Notes: generated from the letters alone by a model not told the origin. Shown: positions 7,871 through 18,650, numbered from the stretch's first letter. The stretch is DNA of 64,000 nt from Mariniflexile sp044335535 (GCF_044335535.1 NZ_JBIQVZ010000005.1:248001-312000), one strand, 5' to 3'. Made by a program: numbers and translations.

Positions 7871-10750
7871 CTATTCTTTAAATCTCAATAAAAAGCCTGT
7901 AAGGCTTTCTTTTTTATCAAGACCTATTTTTTTTCTTAATCGGTGACGGGCAACTTCTGCTCCACCAATAGAAATGTTCATAATTTCGGCAATTTCTTTT
8001 GTTGACATATTCATCAATAAATAAGTAGATAAATCTAATTCTCTTGGAGAAATTGTTGGATATTTCTCTTTTAATTTTTTAATAAAATCGAAGTGAACAT
8101 TCTTGATGTGTTTCTCCAAATCTTTCCAGCTTTTATCAGCGTTTATTTCCTTTGCAATACTTCTTCTCAGCTTTGTAAATTGAATTTTGGCTGATTCATC
8201 AAAGGATTCTAAATTGATATCTTTTAGTTTGTAAATGATTCCATTCAGGATTTTGTTTTTCTTTACTACTTGCAAAGAGTTATTAACTAGCTCCTTGTCT
8301 TTTGCTAAAATCTTAGTTTTAAGCTTGTCCTTTTTTAACTTTTCAATTTCTTTTTCCAGCTTATATTGTTCTTGCCTGATTCTGGATTCTTTTTCCAGAT
8401 AAAGCCTTCTCTGCTCAATGGTTTCATAGTATTTGTTCCTTCTTATTTTCATTTTTATTCGTTTCCTAATAAAAAATATTGCTGCAATAGCAAGTAAAAT
8501 ATAAACTAAATACGCTAAAAAATGCCTGTACCATGGTGGAGAAACTGTAAATGCAACAATTGCCTCTTCTGATTGAATACCATAGCTATTTCTTGCTTTT
8601 AATTTCATTTTATAATCACCTTCTCTTAAGTTGGTATATTCCTTAATTGAAATTGTGGACCAGTTGCTCCACTTGTCATCAAAACCTTCCAATTGATAAG
8701 AGAATTCAATATTTTCAAGATTTTCATAAGTTGGAGATGAAAATGTGAATTTCACATGATTTTTAGCATACGGGATTAAATATTTTTCAGATATTTTTTT
8801 ATCGTTTCCAAAAATTAGTGTGTCGCCTGGAAAAGAAAAACTTCGAATAAAAACGGTAGGTTTAGTGTCGGTGTTGTTTAATAGTTGTGAATTATAATGT
8901 GCTAATCCGTCTATAAGTCCTATAAATATGTTTTGTGGGTCAATGGTGTTTACAGAAAGAAAATCAGCGACTAAATTACCCGTCAAGTTTGAAAATGGAG
9001 CGACAATATTTGTATAACTTCCATTGTTGTTTTTCTTTAATTCGCCTAATGATTCATTGAATGCATACCAGAGGTTTCCATTGGTATCCTCAGTTAATGC
9101 TTTAATTTCTGGAATGTCTTTAAAGATTTGACTCATTTTTTTATCTTCGTAGAATAAGTCTTGCTCTTTTGAATAATTGTAAAAATGATTGTTTGTCTGA
9201 AAGTAAATGCTGTTGTTTATTTTCTGAATGCTTCCAAGACCTTTGTCATTAGCAGACAGATTATGAATAGTTTTTATTGATTTAAACTTTTTCAAATCAG
9301 AAGACAGTGCCATTTGATAGAATAATCCACCATTTTTTAGCCATAAGTAGTCATTGTCCAGTTCGAAAGATATAGAGGATTTGTAAAGACCTTCAACTTG
9401 ATTTATGAATTCAAAACCATTAGCTGTCATTTTGAAAATAGCAAACCCATTGCTATTATTTGATCCAATAACAAATTTTGGCTGACTGGGGATTTTTTGA
9501 AATTCAAAATAGCCATTTTTATCCAATATTTTAATCACTTTTCCACCTTCAATCACTAAAGCACCATTATTATGTGCACATAACAATTGATTTTCAATTA
9601 CTTGAATATTCCAGGCTTGACCAGTTGTTCCTTCTACAAGAGTAAAACTACCTTCTTTGAAGTTTTTATTCCAAGGATGATAAAAAACGCCTTGGTTTGT
9701 TGCCACATACAGGTTTTCTTTATAAACGATGGATGCATAAACAGTGCCCAGATTATAGCTAAAGCCAAAATAGCTAAAAGGAGAATTTTCATTAATAAAT
9801 GTAATTCCGCTATCTAAACCTAACCAAAGATTATCTTTGTTGTCAATAAAAGAGGTTAGCACAGTATTATTCTGGAGTCCTTTGGCACGATCAATATGTT
9901 GAATGATTTTCCCATTTAAATCACATATAATAATCCCTTCTAAGACCGAATTGAGTGCAATGAATTTATCTTTTATGGGTATGCCTCCAAGTGAACCATT
10001 CTTTTTGATGAAAATATTCGCTTCGGTATCCCATGGTGTCATTTTTTCATTACTATAAATAAAAAGTCCCTTGTTTAAAGTAGCAATGAGCAGTTTGTTA
10101 TCAGGCATTGGAAAAATGCCCCAGATTTCCGTGTTATTTAAAACAGTGGTGTTTTTTAACTGGAATAGTTTTTCATTTTTATACTCTACTACTCCTACCA
10201 TTTTATCTTGAAAATACAAATGGTTATTTACTTGAAATGAAAATTGGAATTTAGTGGGTGCTTCCAATATTCTAAGTTTGTTGTTCTTAAAGATATAAGC
10301 CCTTTCAAAAGATTGAAAAATAACTTCTCCTTTAAAAATATGTATCTTCCAAATGAAACCAGCTAACTTGTCTTTAGTTGAATTTACCATTTTAGATAAA
10401 GAAAAATATTCCAGTTTTCCCTTAGAATTAGCTTTAAAATAGCCAAATTCATCTATGCCACCAACAAATATTGTACCCGAATCATCAATTTTTACTGACC
10501 TAATTAGGGGAGAATTTGGTGAGTTGTATTTTCGCCATGATACACCATCAAATTGAAATAAGCCCTTATTGTTGGCAAAGTAAATATTCCCGTTTTTATC
10601 CTGGTCAATATTCCAGTTTTGAGGCCCACCCTTATAATCGGATCTTTTATAATTTTTAAGATCAGGGATTCCAATGTTTTTGATTTGACCAAAAATGGAC
10701 ATTACAAATAATAGAAAAAAAAGTGTGGTTAATAATTTTATTTGATTCAT
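7871..10750 (-). CDS. Beta-propeller sensor / LuxR-type HTH transcriptional regulator of the PUL
   Basis: A 959-residue protein with a signal peptide (1-21), a long periplasmic region of two_component/ligand-binding-type propeller repeats (for example NIDQDKNGNIYFANNKGLF; TEDTNGNLWYAF), a Y_Y_Y domain at about residues 660-740 (SYQLEGFDDKWSNWS), one membrane helix near 745-765, a cytoplasmic coiled coil to about 850, and a C-terminal LuxR-like helix-turn-helix (ISPRELDLSTYLLMNMSTKEIAEIMN). No kinase or receiver domain is present, so it is a one-protein membrane-spanning activator. It is transcribed divergently from susC, so it very likely senses a glycan fragment and controls this locus. A hairpin with a T-run on the minus strand overlaps its last codons (about 7888-7912). 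Confidence 0.85.
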   Translation of the reverse strand: MNQIKLLTTLFFLLFVMSIFGQIKNIGIPDLKNYKRSDYKGGPQNWNIDQDKNGNIYFANNKGLFQFDGVSWRKYNSPNSPLIRSVKIDDSGTIFVGGIDEFGYFKANSKGKLEYFSLSKMVNSTKDKLAGFIWKIHIFKGEVIFQSFERAYIFKNNKLRILEAPTKFQFSFQVNNHLYFQDKMVGVVEYKNEKLFQLKNTTVLNNTEIWGIFPMPDNKLLIATLNKGLFIYSNEKMTPWDTEANIFIKKNGSLGGIPIKDKFIALNSVLEGIIICDLNGKIIQHIDRAKGLQNNTVLTSFIDNKDNLWLGLDSGITFINENSPFSYFGFSYNLGTVYASIVYKENLYVATNQGVFYHPWNKNFKEGSFTLVEGTTGQAWNIQVIENQLLCAHNNGALVIEGGKVIKILDKNGYFEFQKIPSQPKFVIGSNNSNGFAIFKMTANGFEFINQVEGLYKSSISFELDNDYLWLKNGGLFYQMALSSDLKKFKSIKTIHNLSANDKGLGSIQKINNSIYFQTNNHFYNYSKEQDLFYEDKKMSQIFKDIPEIKALTEDTNGNLWYAFNESLGELKKNNNGSYTNIVAPFSNLTGNLVADFLSVNTIDPQNIFIGLIDGLAHYNSQLLNNTDTKPTVFIRSFSFPGDTLIFGNDKKISEKYLIPYAKNHVKFTFSSPTYENLENIEFSYQLEGFDDKWSNWSTISIKEYTNLREGDYKMKLKARNSYGIQSEEAIVAFTVSPPWYRHFLAYLVYILLAIAAIFFIRKRIKMKIRRNKYYETIEQRRLYLEKESRIRQEQYKLEKEIEKLKKDKLKTKILAKDKELVNNSLQVVKKNKILNGIIYKLKDINLESFDESAKIQFTKLRRSIAKEINADKSWKDLEKHIKNVHFDFIKKLKEKYPTISPRELDLSTYLLMNMSTKEIAEIMNISIGGAEVARHRLRKKIGLDKKESLTGFLLRFKE

Positions 10751-11106
10751 GAATTAAACTATAAACGTATACTTGATATTTTTTAAATATTTTGAATTTA
10801 TTTATCCCTAGTCATTTAAATCTTTTGTGATATAAAAAAGTATTTTCAAAACTAAGTTAGCCGTTTTTTGTGAATGTAACTTTAATTTAAAAAATAAATT
10901 ATAAATAGTAATATTTTAATTTTTTAATTTACTTAAAATCAATATATTAAAATTTATTTGATAAGGTTTTGTTTTGGTAATAATTAGTGTTTGTAAGGTT
11001 TTGTTAAGGAGTTTAATTATGGATTACCTGCAAAATACACTTATAATTGTGGCATGTTTGCAAAGATGCAAAGAAAATAACTAAACTAAATTTAAACTAT
11101 TATCTA
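10751..11106. promoter_or_regulatory. Divergent regulatory region between regulator and susC
   Basis: 356 bp, extremely AT-rich, with no reading frame. It must hold the promoters of the regulator (minus) and of susC (plus) and the operator of the HTH protein. I see a TATAATTG near 11040, one base off the -7 consensus, but no convincing spaced -33 element. The apparent in-frame ATG upstream of 11107 has no signal-peptide continuity and lies in this region. Confidence 0.5.
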
Positions 11107-14100
11107 ATGAAAAAAATTACTAAACTACGTGTTTTGTGTTTTTTATCATTATTGTTCACCACCTACATTCAAGCTCAAGACTTGACAGTAAGTGGAACAA
11201 TTAGTGATGGAAATGGAATTCCGCTTCCTGGAGTTGCCATATTGCTTAAAAACACAACAAAAGGAACAATAACAGATTTTGATGGTAAATTTGAAATTGA
11301 GGCACCTTCCAATGGTGTGTTGGTAGTAAGCTATATTGGCTATACGACCATAGAGGCACCAATTAATGGTAAAAGCAGTATTACAATAACCTTAATCGAG
11401 AATGTTGAAGCTCTTGACGAAGTTGTCGTTGTAGGCTATGGAACCCAAAAAAAATCAAACCTTACAGGATCTGTTGCGAGTATTAAAACAGAAGAAATTA
11501 ATAAGTCTACCAGTACCTCAATTGGTCAATTATTACAAGGAAAAGCTACTGGACTGCAAGCTTTACAAAATAGTGCGCAACCAGGTGGATCTGTAAGTCT
11601 TGTAATTCGTGGAGTTACAACACAAAATGCCAGTAGCAATCCCTTAATAGTTATTGACGGCTTTCCAACTTCAGGTGTTTCTGGCGAGTCGGGCGCATTT
11701 TATGGATCAGGCAGTAGTGACAATGCTTTAAATAGTATTAATCCCAATGACATAGAATCAATTGAGGTTTTAAAAGATGCCAGTTCAACCGCCATATATG
11801 GGGCACGTGCTGCCAATGGTGTCATTTTGATCACTACAAAAAGAGGAAAAGAAGGGAAAATTAAGGTTAACTATGAAGGTTCTTGCTCAACTCAGAGATA
11901 TTCTGAAGTTTGGGATATGCTAGGCGCAAAGGACTACATGTTACAAGCCAATAGAATATTAAAGGAAAGATGGCGTGCACAAAATGACATATATCCTTAC
12001 GGTACAATTGCAGAAGCAGATGCCACAGTTCCATTTACTCCACGATATAGTGATACGGATATTACTGAGAAGAGTCAAAATCCTACTGACTGGTTGGGTG
12101 CTATTTTGCGAACAGGTTTTATAAACCAACAAAATTTGTCTATGTCTGGTGGAACATCAACGTTTAAATATATGAGTTCAATTAACTATTATAATCAGGA
12201 TGGTATAATCAAAAATAATGATTTTCAAAGAGTTACTGGAAGAGTTAATTTGGATCAAAATATCGGAGAATTTTTTAAAGTTGGTATTTCATCTATGATA
12301 ACCAACAATACTACAAATAATGTTCCGTTAGGCGGAGGTAATGCTGGAGGAATTGTTCAGTTGGCAATAACTGCAAACCCAATAATACCCGTTCGAAATC
12401 CAGATGGGAGCTATCCGCAAGATCCTAACAATACTTTTACTCCAAATCCGGCATCACTGCTTGAAATAACCGATGTGACCAAATTCAAAAGGCAGTTAAT
12501 TAATTCATTTATTGAATTTAATCCAATTAAAGACCTTGTATTTAGGTTGAATTTGGGGTATGATGGAAGTCATACTGAAAGGAATCAGTATGTTCCGAAA
12601 TCAACAAAAGAAGGATTTGATAAAGGAGGTATAGCCAGTATTTCAAATAACCGATTTGATAACACCATTATTGAAGGTTATGGTAAATATACAAAGCAAA
12701 TCTCGGATCATAATTTATCTTTGTTAGCAGGCTATTCCTATCAAAAATTTCAATCATCAGGATCAAGTATTTCTAATACAGATTTCATGTTTGACTCGTT
12801 TAAATGGTATAATATTGGGTCAGGGCAAGCCGAAAAACCTTTAATAAGTTCCTATGGTGGTAGTTACAACCTAATTTCATATTATTCCAGATTAAACTAC
12901 AATTTCAAGGAGAAATACTTATTAACAGCAAATTTTCGTATTGATGGCTCTCCCAAGTTTGCAGAATCAAAACAGTGGGGCTATTTTCCATCATTATCTG
13001 CTGGTTGGAGAGTGTCCGAAGAGCAATTTTTCCAAAGCTTAAAGCCAGTATTCTCAAATTTGAAATTTAGGATTGGTTATGGGGTTACCGGTAATGATGA
13101 TGTAGGAAATAGAACCCTCGACGCCTATAGAGTCGGTCAGAATTTTGGGTTTGGTAATCTGGAAACCTTTGGGGTATATGCCAGCCAGTTGGGTAACAAA
13201 GATTTAAAATGGGAATCAACCAAAGATATTAACCTTGGTTTTGATTTTGGATTCCTAAACGAAAGAATTAATGGCTCTTTTGAAATTTATCAAAAAACAA
13301 CTTATGACCTTTTAAGTTCAAGAATATTGCCAAATCATAACGAAATCACTTCAATTCCTGACAATATTGGGGCAATACGTGCTAAGGGTTTTGAATTTTC
13401 AATTAACTCACATTTATTGAACTCCGACAAATTCAAATGGAATATGGGATTGAATTTGTCTTCTACACGTGTATTCTGGCAAGAAAGGGCTGATAACTGG
13501 AAGCCGGAAATTTATGAAGGTTATCATGATCCCGTTAGAGCTATATACAGTTATGAGTCAGATGGAATAACTGAATTGGGTGAAACTGTTGCACATATGC
13601 CTGGTGCCATACCGGGAAGTATAAAATTCAAGGATATCAATGGTTATGAAAGAGATGCGAATGGCGATCCAATAACCGATGCTAATGGACACTTCGTATT
13701 ATCAGGACAACCAGATGGCGTCTTGGATAATGCGGATAGGAAACTAATGGGATCTTGGGATCCAAAATATAATCTTGGTTTTTCAAATACCTTTAAATAT
13801 AAAAATTTTGATCTAAATATTTATATGTATGCCTTTTTAGATTATAAGAAAGTCAATAATACAAGGAATAGCTTTTCGTTAGAGGCCTATAGAATTACTG
13901 AAGGTTGGAATTTATTTAATGAAGTTAAAAATGATAGCTGGAGTAGTGATAACCCAACTGGTACGCGACCAAATGTTCTTTCAGGATTATATAATTCTTA
14001 TGGCACAGGTGATTACAATATTGAAAAGGCTGATTTTTTAAGATGTAAGAATATAACCCTGGGTTATACATTGCCAACAATAAATGCTCTTGGAATTTCC

Positions 14101-14235
14101 AAAGCCAGAGTTTATGCTTCTGCAGAAAATTTGTTTGTGCTAACATCTTTTTCAGGAACTGATCCAGAAACAGATAGTTTTGCAGGATATCCTAACCAAA
14201 GGTCTTTTACTATTGGTCTTAACCTAGTTTTTTAA
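11107..14235 (+). CDS. SusC-family TonB-dependent outer-membrane transporter
   Basis: 1042 residues when started at 11107, which puts a clean signal peptide first (MKKITKLRVLCFLSLLFTTY, cleavage at IQAQ). Next is a CarboxypepD_reg-like domain (VSGTISDGNGIPLPGVAILL, residues 27-110), then a plug domain with the TonB-box-like DEVVVVGYGTQ at about residue 120 and SIEVLKDASSTAIYGARAANGVILITTKRG, and a 22-strand barrel ending in LNLVF. With SusD it imports oligosaccharides across the outer membrane. susD follows 20 bp downstream, so the two are co-transcribed. Confidence 0.95.
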   Translation: MKKITKLRVLCFLSLLFTTYIQAQDLTVSGTISDGNGIPLPGVAILLKNTTKGTITDFDGKFEIEAPSNGVLVVSYIGYTTIEAPINGKSSITITLIENVEALDEVVVVGYGTQKKSNLTGSVASIKTEEINKSTSTSIGQLLQGKATGLQALQNSAQPGGSVSLVIRGVTTQNASSNPLIVIDGFPTSGVSGESGAFYGSGSSDNALNSINPNDIESIEVLKDASSTAIYGARAANGVILITTKRGKEGKIKVNYEGSCSTQRYSEVWDMLGAKDYMLQANRILKERWRAQNDIYPYGTIAEADATVPFTPRYSDTDITEKSQNPTDWLGAILRTGFINQQNLSMSGGTSTFKYMSSINYYNQDGIIKNNDFQRVTGRVNLDQNIGEFFKVGISSMITNNTTNNVPLGGGNAGGIVQLAITANPIIPVRNPDGSYPQDPNNTFTPNPASLLEITDVTKFKRQLINSFIEFNPIKDLVFRLNLGYDGSHTERNQYVPKSTKEGFDKGGIASISNNRFDNTIIEGYGKYTKQISDHNLSLLAGYSYQKFQSSGSSISNTDFMFDSFKWYNIGSGQAEKPLISSYGGSYNLISYYSRLNYNFKEKYLLTANFRIDGSPKFAESKQWGYFPSLSAGWRVSEEQFFQSLKPVFSNLKFRIGYGVTGNDDVGNRTLDAYRVGQNFGFGNLETFGVYASQLGNKDLKWESTKDINLGFDFGFLNERINGSFEIYQKTTYDLLSSRILPNHNEITSIPDNIGAIRAKGFEFSINSHLLNSDKFKWNMGLNLSSTRVFWQERADNWKPEIYEGYHDPVRAIYSYESDGITELGETVAHMPGAIPGSIKFKDINGYERDANGDPITDANGHFVLSGQPDGVLDNADRKLMGSWDPKYNLGFSNTFKYKNFDLNIYMYAFLDYKKVNNTRNSFSLEAYRITEGWNLFNEVKNDSWSSDNPTGTRPNVLSGLYNSYGTGDYNIEKADFLRCKNITLGYTLPTINALGISKARVYASAENLFVLTSFSGTDPETDSFAGYPNQRSFTIGLNLVF

Positions 14236-14255
14236 AATAATAAATTTATTTTGTC

Positions 14256-15743
14256 ATGAAAAAAATAGCTTTTACAATATTTGCTTCCTTGTTTTTGTTA
14301 ACAGGTTGCAACGAATTAGAACTTGATGATTATACTATAATCAGCCCTAATAATTTTTTAAAAACTGCGGATGATGCTAAGGCATTGGTAACTAGTTGCT
14401 ATTATGATATTATGCATAATGGAGATGGCGGTATGTATTGTTTTTCAGCCTTTAGTTTTCCTTTGGTTACCGACCTTTCTACTAACGTAATGAGATGCAA
14501 TTGGGGTAATGGAACTAGTGATTGGGCGGTTCAATTTAGACAATCCTACACACCGGAATCTCCTGGGTTTACTCGTAATCTTTGGGCTTATTACCGGAAT
14601 TTGAGTAAATACACCCTGGATATTGACCGAATTAATGGGATTAATGACGCTTCGTTAACGGATGATCTTAAAACCAGATATGTCGCAGAAATAAAGGCAA
14701 TTAGGGCTTGGACCGCTTATTTGCTCTATAATACATTTGGAACATTTCCGATTGCAACACTTGAGCAATTGAAAAACCCGCTTGACGAAGTGTTATTAGA
14801 AAGGGCATCAAACGAAACTGTTGAAACGTTAATCACAGATGACCTGAATGATGCCATCTCAGCGCTTCCTGTATCATATCCTGATGCTGATTACGGACGT
14901 ATAACAAAGGGACATGCTTTAATGATTTTACTAAAGTTTCAAATGTTCAAGAAACAATGGACGGATGCATCAAATACAGCAAGGCAAATTATTGCTTTAA
15001 ATAAGTATGGATTGATGAATAGCTATAAAGATATATTTTCTAAAGCTAATAGACGCAATACAGAATTGATTTATTCAATTCCTGCGAGTCAGGTTACTGG
15101 TGCAAATTATTGGCTAAGCTGGACACTTCCTTATAATTTTCCTACTACTAATCCGACCATTAGTAAATGGAATGGATACAGGATAACCTGGGATTTTTAT
15201 GACACATTTGAGGTAGCTGATGAAAGATTGGAAACCATATTTGCTGAATATACTTCCACTTCTGGTGACTTAATTACAAAATCAAATGATCCGGATGGAA
15301 TTTTTAATTGGGGACCAATTCCAATGAAATATGGAGAGGACCCAGATGTAAATGGTCATCAAAGTACAATAGATTATATAGTATTTAGATATTCAGACGT
15401 TCTTTTGTCGTTGGCTGAAGCTATTAATAATACGGCTGGTCCTACTAGTGAAGCAATTGGTTTGGTTAATCAAATAAGAAATAGAGTCGGGTTACCGGAT
15501 TTAGCTTCTGAAAAGACAGCAAACATGGCTTCATTCAATGATGCCATTTTAAATGAAAGAATGCACGAGCTTTATTGTGAAGGATTTAGTAGAGAAGATT
15601 TGATAAGACATGGGAAACTTGTTGAAACTTTAAAGCAATTATCTGGTACCGATATGGTTAGTGAGGATAGAAGCCTATATCCTATTCCACAATCAGATAT
15701 CACAGCATCAAAAGGTGCAATAAAACAAAATCCTGGATACTAA
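14256..15743 (+). CDS. SusD/RagB-family glycan-binding lipoprotein
   Basis: 495 residues with lipobox LLTGC (Cys18), so a surface lipoprotein. The TPR-rich fold and family motifs are visible: WAYYRNLSKYTLDIDRI, AEIKAIRAWTAYLLYNTFG (about residue 150), and C-terminal RYSDVLLSLAEAINNTAG, INEIRNR-like VNQIRNRVGLPDL, and the terminal LYPIPQSDI...IKQNPGY typical of SusD. It caps the SusC pore and captures glycan. It is immediately followed by a GC hairpin at 15810. Confidence 0.95.
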   Translation: MKKIAFTIFASLFLLTGCNELELDDYTIISPNNFLKTADDAKALVTSCYYDIMHNGDGGMYCFSAFSFPLVTDLSTNVMRCNWGNGTSDWAVQFRQSYTPESPGFTRNLWAYYRNLSKYTLDIDRINGINDASLTDDLKTRYVAEIKAIRAWTAYLLYNTFGTFPIATLEQLKNPLDEVLLERASNETVETLITDDLNDAISALPVSYPDADYGRITKGHALMILLKFQMFKKQWTDASNTARQIIALNKYGLMNSYKDIFSKANRRNTELIYSIPASQVTGANYWLSWTLPYNFPTTNPTISKWNGYRITWDFYDTFEVADERLETIFAEYTSTSGDLITKSNDPDGIFNWGPIPMKYGEDPDVNGHQSTIDYIVFRYSDVLLSLAEAINNTAGPTSEAIGLVNQIRNRVGLPDLASEKTANMASFNDAILNERMHELYCEGFSREDLIRHGKLVETLKQLSGTDMVSEDRSLYPIPQSDITASKGAIKQNPGY

Positions 15744-15809
15744 ATATTTAGTTGAAATACAGTTTGTATTTCTGGCTTTCAGATTTTTCAATATAATTTA
15801 GTTAAAATA

Positions 15810-15850
15810 AGGGGAGTGTGTGGGACAAATTTAAGCCTCCCCTCTCTTTT
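15810..15850 (+). terminator. Possible terminator after susD
   Basis: AGGGGAG pairs with CTCCCCT across a ~20-base loop, followed by CTCTTTTAA. The T-run is interrupted; partial termination between susCD and the enzyme genes is plausible. Confidence 0.5.
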
Positions 15851-15901
15851 AATTACCAAAAAAGAAAATTTTAGCTGAAGTTAATATACTTCAGTCAGAA
15901 T

Positions 15902-16175
15902 TTTTATAAAGATAAATTTTCTTTAAAATACGGAAGAGTAAAAATTAGAGGAAAATTGTTAGTTGGTAGTGGATTCTGGTCTGCTTTATTGATGTTGGGA
16001 GATAATATTAACTCCGTTTCTTCGAATACATTTGGAGAAATTGATATTATGGAACCCTTTAATCAGGTTTTTTCATGGTTTTAAATTGTGATATGGAGGT
16101 AATTTTGGAGGAATAATTGATCTTGATTTTACTTCCTCCACTTTTGAGATGGATTATGTTAGAGTTTATAGTTAG
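15902..16175 (+). pseudogene. Remnant of a GH16 beta-glucanase (laminarinase type)
   Basis: In the 624-bp gap between susD and the GH3 gene, 15902-16084 reads YKDKFSLKYGRVKIRGKL, then GSGFWSALLMLGDN and TFGEIDIMEPFN before a stop. This is the GH16 core with its catalytic ExDxxE motif. From 16095 to the stop at 16173-16175 the sequence reads GGNFGGIIDLDF..TFEMDYVRVYS, the standard GH16 C-terminus. The N-terminus, the signal peptide and the middle (about 80-100 residues) are missing, so it is an internally deleted relic. It supports a beta-1,3-glucan substrate for the locus. I see nothing interpretable in 16176-16367. Confidence 0.8.
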
Positions 16176-16367
16176 TGGGTTAGTTTGGGTAGTTCTTCAT
16201 TGGGAGTCTCTATTTGTAAATTGGTAGAGGCTTCAATGGAGAACCATAGTAACAATATCATTCAAAAGCTGATTAGTAATATGCAATTCCCTTTTTAATT
16301 AGAATTAGGGTAGAAGCTGCATAATACAATAACACTTTTAATTAACAAATAATAAAACTAAAAATTA

Positions 16368-18569
16368 ATGTTTAGAAAATTTTTAAAAAATAAATTATTA
16401 ATACTGTTTTTTTGCACAACAACAGTTGTAATTGTTAATGCTCAGGACAGTAATAACTCAAAATCTGTAGAAGCTAAAATAGACCATATAATTTCCTCAT
16501 TAACTTTAGAGGAAAAAGTGGCAATGTGCCACGCACAATCTAAATTTAGCACCCCGGGAGTTGAAAGGCTTGGTATTCCTGAATTATGGATGTCTGACGG
16601 GCCTCATGGGGTTCGCGGAGAAATTAATTGGGATAATTGGGGGTATGCTGGATGGACAAACGATTCCATAACTGCTTTTCCTGCATTGACTTGTTTAGCT
16701 GCAACATTTAACCCCAATTTATCTAAAGATTATGGAATAAGTATAGGAGAGGAAGCTCGTTATAGAAAAAAAGATGTGTTATTGGGGCCGGGCGTGAATA
16801 TATATCGTTCTCCTTTAAACGGTCGAAATTTTGAATATATGGGAGAAGATCCGTTTTTGGCTTCAAAACTGGTAGTTCCATACATTCAAGGGGTGCAACA
16901 AAATGGGGTTGCTGCTTGTGTAAAACATTATGTGCTCAATAATCAGGAATTATGGAGAGGTCATATTAATGTTGAAGTAAGTGATAGAGCATTACACGAA
17001 ATTTATTTGCCTGCATTTAAAGCCGCTGTTGAAGAAGGGAAGGTCTGGTCAATCATGGGAGCTTATAACCAGTTTAGAGGTCAGTTTTGCGGTCATAATA
17101 AAGTATTATTGAATGATATATTGAAGAAAGATTGGAGTTTTGACGGTGTAGTCATATCAGATTGGGGTGGCACCCATGATACAAAACAAGCGGCTCTTTA
17201 TGGGTTGGATATAGAAATGGGAACTGGTACGGATGGTTTAACATCATCAACAAAAAATGCTTACGATTTGTATTATTTGGCTGGTCCTTTTTTAAAATTA
17301 CTTAAGAGTGGCGAAGTTAAGGAAGATGTTTTAAATGATAAAGTTAGGCGGATTTTACGCTTAATGTTTCGTACAAACATGGCTCCGAATCGCCCTTTAG
17401 GAAGAATGAACAATCAGGAACATATTGATGTCGCCAGAAAAATAGCTGGAGAAGGTATTGTATTATTAAAAAATGACACCTCTTTTTTCCCTATTGATAC
17501 CTCAAAAAAAATAATTATTGCAGTTATTGGTGAGAATGCTACCAGATCCATGACAATTGGTGGTGGCTCCTCTGAATTGAAAGCCAAGATAGAAATATCT
17601 CCTTTGGATGGACTGAAAAAACGTTATAAAAACGCCACTATAATTCACGCAATGGGCTATGCCTCCGGCCCTTCGGCCTATGACAGGGTTATTCCTTCAG
17701 AATATGATTTAAATAAACTAAAACAAGAAGCAATTGAAGTGGCTTCAAAAGCAGATGCGGTATTGTTTTTTGGAGGGTTAAATAAGAATCACCTTCAAGA
17801 TTGTGAGGGAGCCGATAGAAAAGAGTATAAATTACCATTTGGACAAGATGAATTATTAAATGAACTTTTAAAAGTTAATCCAAATATAGGAGTTGTATTA
17901 GTGAGTGGAAATGCTGTTGAAATGCCTTGGATATCTAAGGTAAAAGCCTTAATTCAGGCTTGGTATTTAGGTAGTGTTGCCGGTGATGCGATTGCAGATG
18001 TGATTAGTGGAGATGTAAATCCTTCAGGAAAATTACCTTTTTCATTTCCTAAAAAATTAAGTGACAATGCAGCACATTCTTTTGGAGAATTGAGCTATCC
18101 AGGTGACAGTATCAATCAGTACTACAAAGAAGATATTTTGGTTGGTTACAGATGGTTCGATACCAAGAAAATCAAGCCCTTATTTGCTTTTGGAGAAGGA
18201 CAGTCCTATACAACATTTGAACTTTCAAAATGGAATACGGACAAGAAAGAATATGCAAAAAACGAATCGATTTTAATTTCGGGTAGTGTTTCCAATACAG
18301 GAAATGTGGATGGTTCAGAAGTAGTGCAAGTCTATGTTGGAAAACTAAATTCAAAAGTTAATAGAGCTGAAAAAGAGTTGAAAGGTTTCCAAAAGATTGC
18401 GGTTAAAAAAGGAGAAAACATTGATGTCCAAATTTCGATTAATGTAAATAGTTTAAGTTTTTATGATGAATCCATTTCAAATTGGAATCTAGAAAAAGGC
18501 GATTATTTAATTTATATAGGAAATGCATCAAACAATATTTCAAAAAAAATAAAAATAACAATCAAATAA
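16368..18569 (+). CDS. Glycoside hydrolase family 3 beta-glucosidase
   Basis: 733 residues with a signal peptide (cleavage near residue 25, VNAQ). It has the GH3 N-terminal TIM barrel with WMSDGPHGVRGE (about residue 75) and the nucleophile in VVISDWGGTHD (Asp265), the alpha/beta sandwich from about residue 350 (EGIVLLKND), and a fibronectin-III-like C-terminal domain (GSVSNTGNVDGSEVVQVYVG, about 645-665). Family members remove terminal beta-linked glucose from oligosaccharides in the periplasm. Together with GH30 and the GH16 relic this suggests final breakdown of a beta-glucan. It begins the enzyme part of the PUL. Confidence 0.92.
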   Translation: MFRKFLKNKLLILFFCTTTVVIVNAQDSNNSKSVEAKIDHIISSLTLEEKVAMCHAQSKFSTPGVERLGIPELWMSDGPHGVRGEINWDNWGYAGWTNDSITAFPALTCLAATFNPNLSKDYGISIGEEARYRKKDVLLGPGVNIYRSPLNGRNFEYMGEDPFLASKLVVPYIQGVQQNGVAACVKHYVLNNQELWRGHINVEVSDRALHEIYLPAFKAAVEEGKVWSIMGAYNQFRGQFCGHNKVLLNDILKKDWSFDGVVISDWGGTHDTKQAALYGLDIEMGTGTDGLTSSTKNAYDLYYLAGPFLKLLKSGEVKEDVLNDKVRRILRLMFRTNMAPNRPLGRMNNQEHIDVARKIAGEGIVLLKNDTSFFPIDTSKKIIIAVIGENATRSMTIGGGSSELKAKIEISPLDGLKKRYKNATIIHAMGYASGPSAYDRVIPSEYDLNKLKQEAIEVASKADAVLFFGGLNKNHLQDCEGADRKEYKLPFGQDELLNELLKVNPNIGVVLVSGNAVEMPWISKVKALIQAWYLGSVAGDAIADVISGDVNPSGKLPFSFPKKLSDNAAHSFGELSYPGDSINQYYKEDILVGYRWFDTKKIKPLFAFGEGQSYTTFELSKWNTDKKEYAKNESILISGSVSNTGNVDGSEVVQVYVGKLNSKVNRAEKELKGFQKIAVKKGENIDVQISINVNSLSFYDESISNWNLEKGDYLIYIGNASNNISKKIKITIK

Positions 18570-18650
18570 TCAAGGATAGTATAATGAAAACTTGTTCCTT
18601 TTTTTAAACATCTTGTGATGTCTCTTTTAAAAGTAAAATATAATAAATTT

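Noticed and set aside
11047..11106. Upstream in-frame ATG as the susC start
   Set aside because: It would put 20 polar residues before a complete signal peptide; the ATG at 11107 is the standard start.
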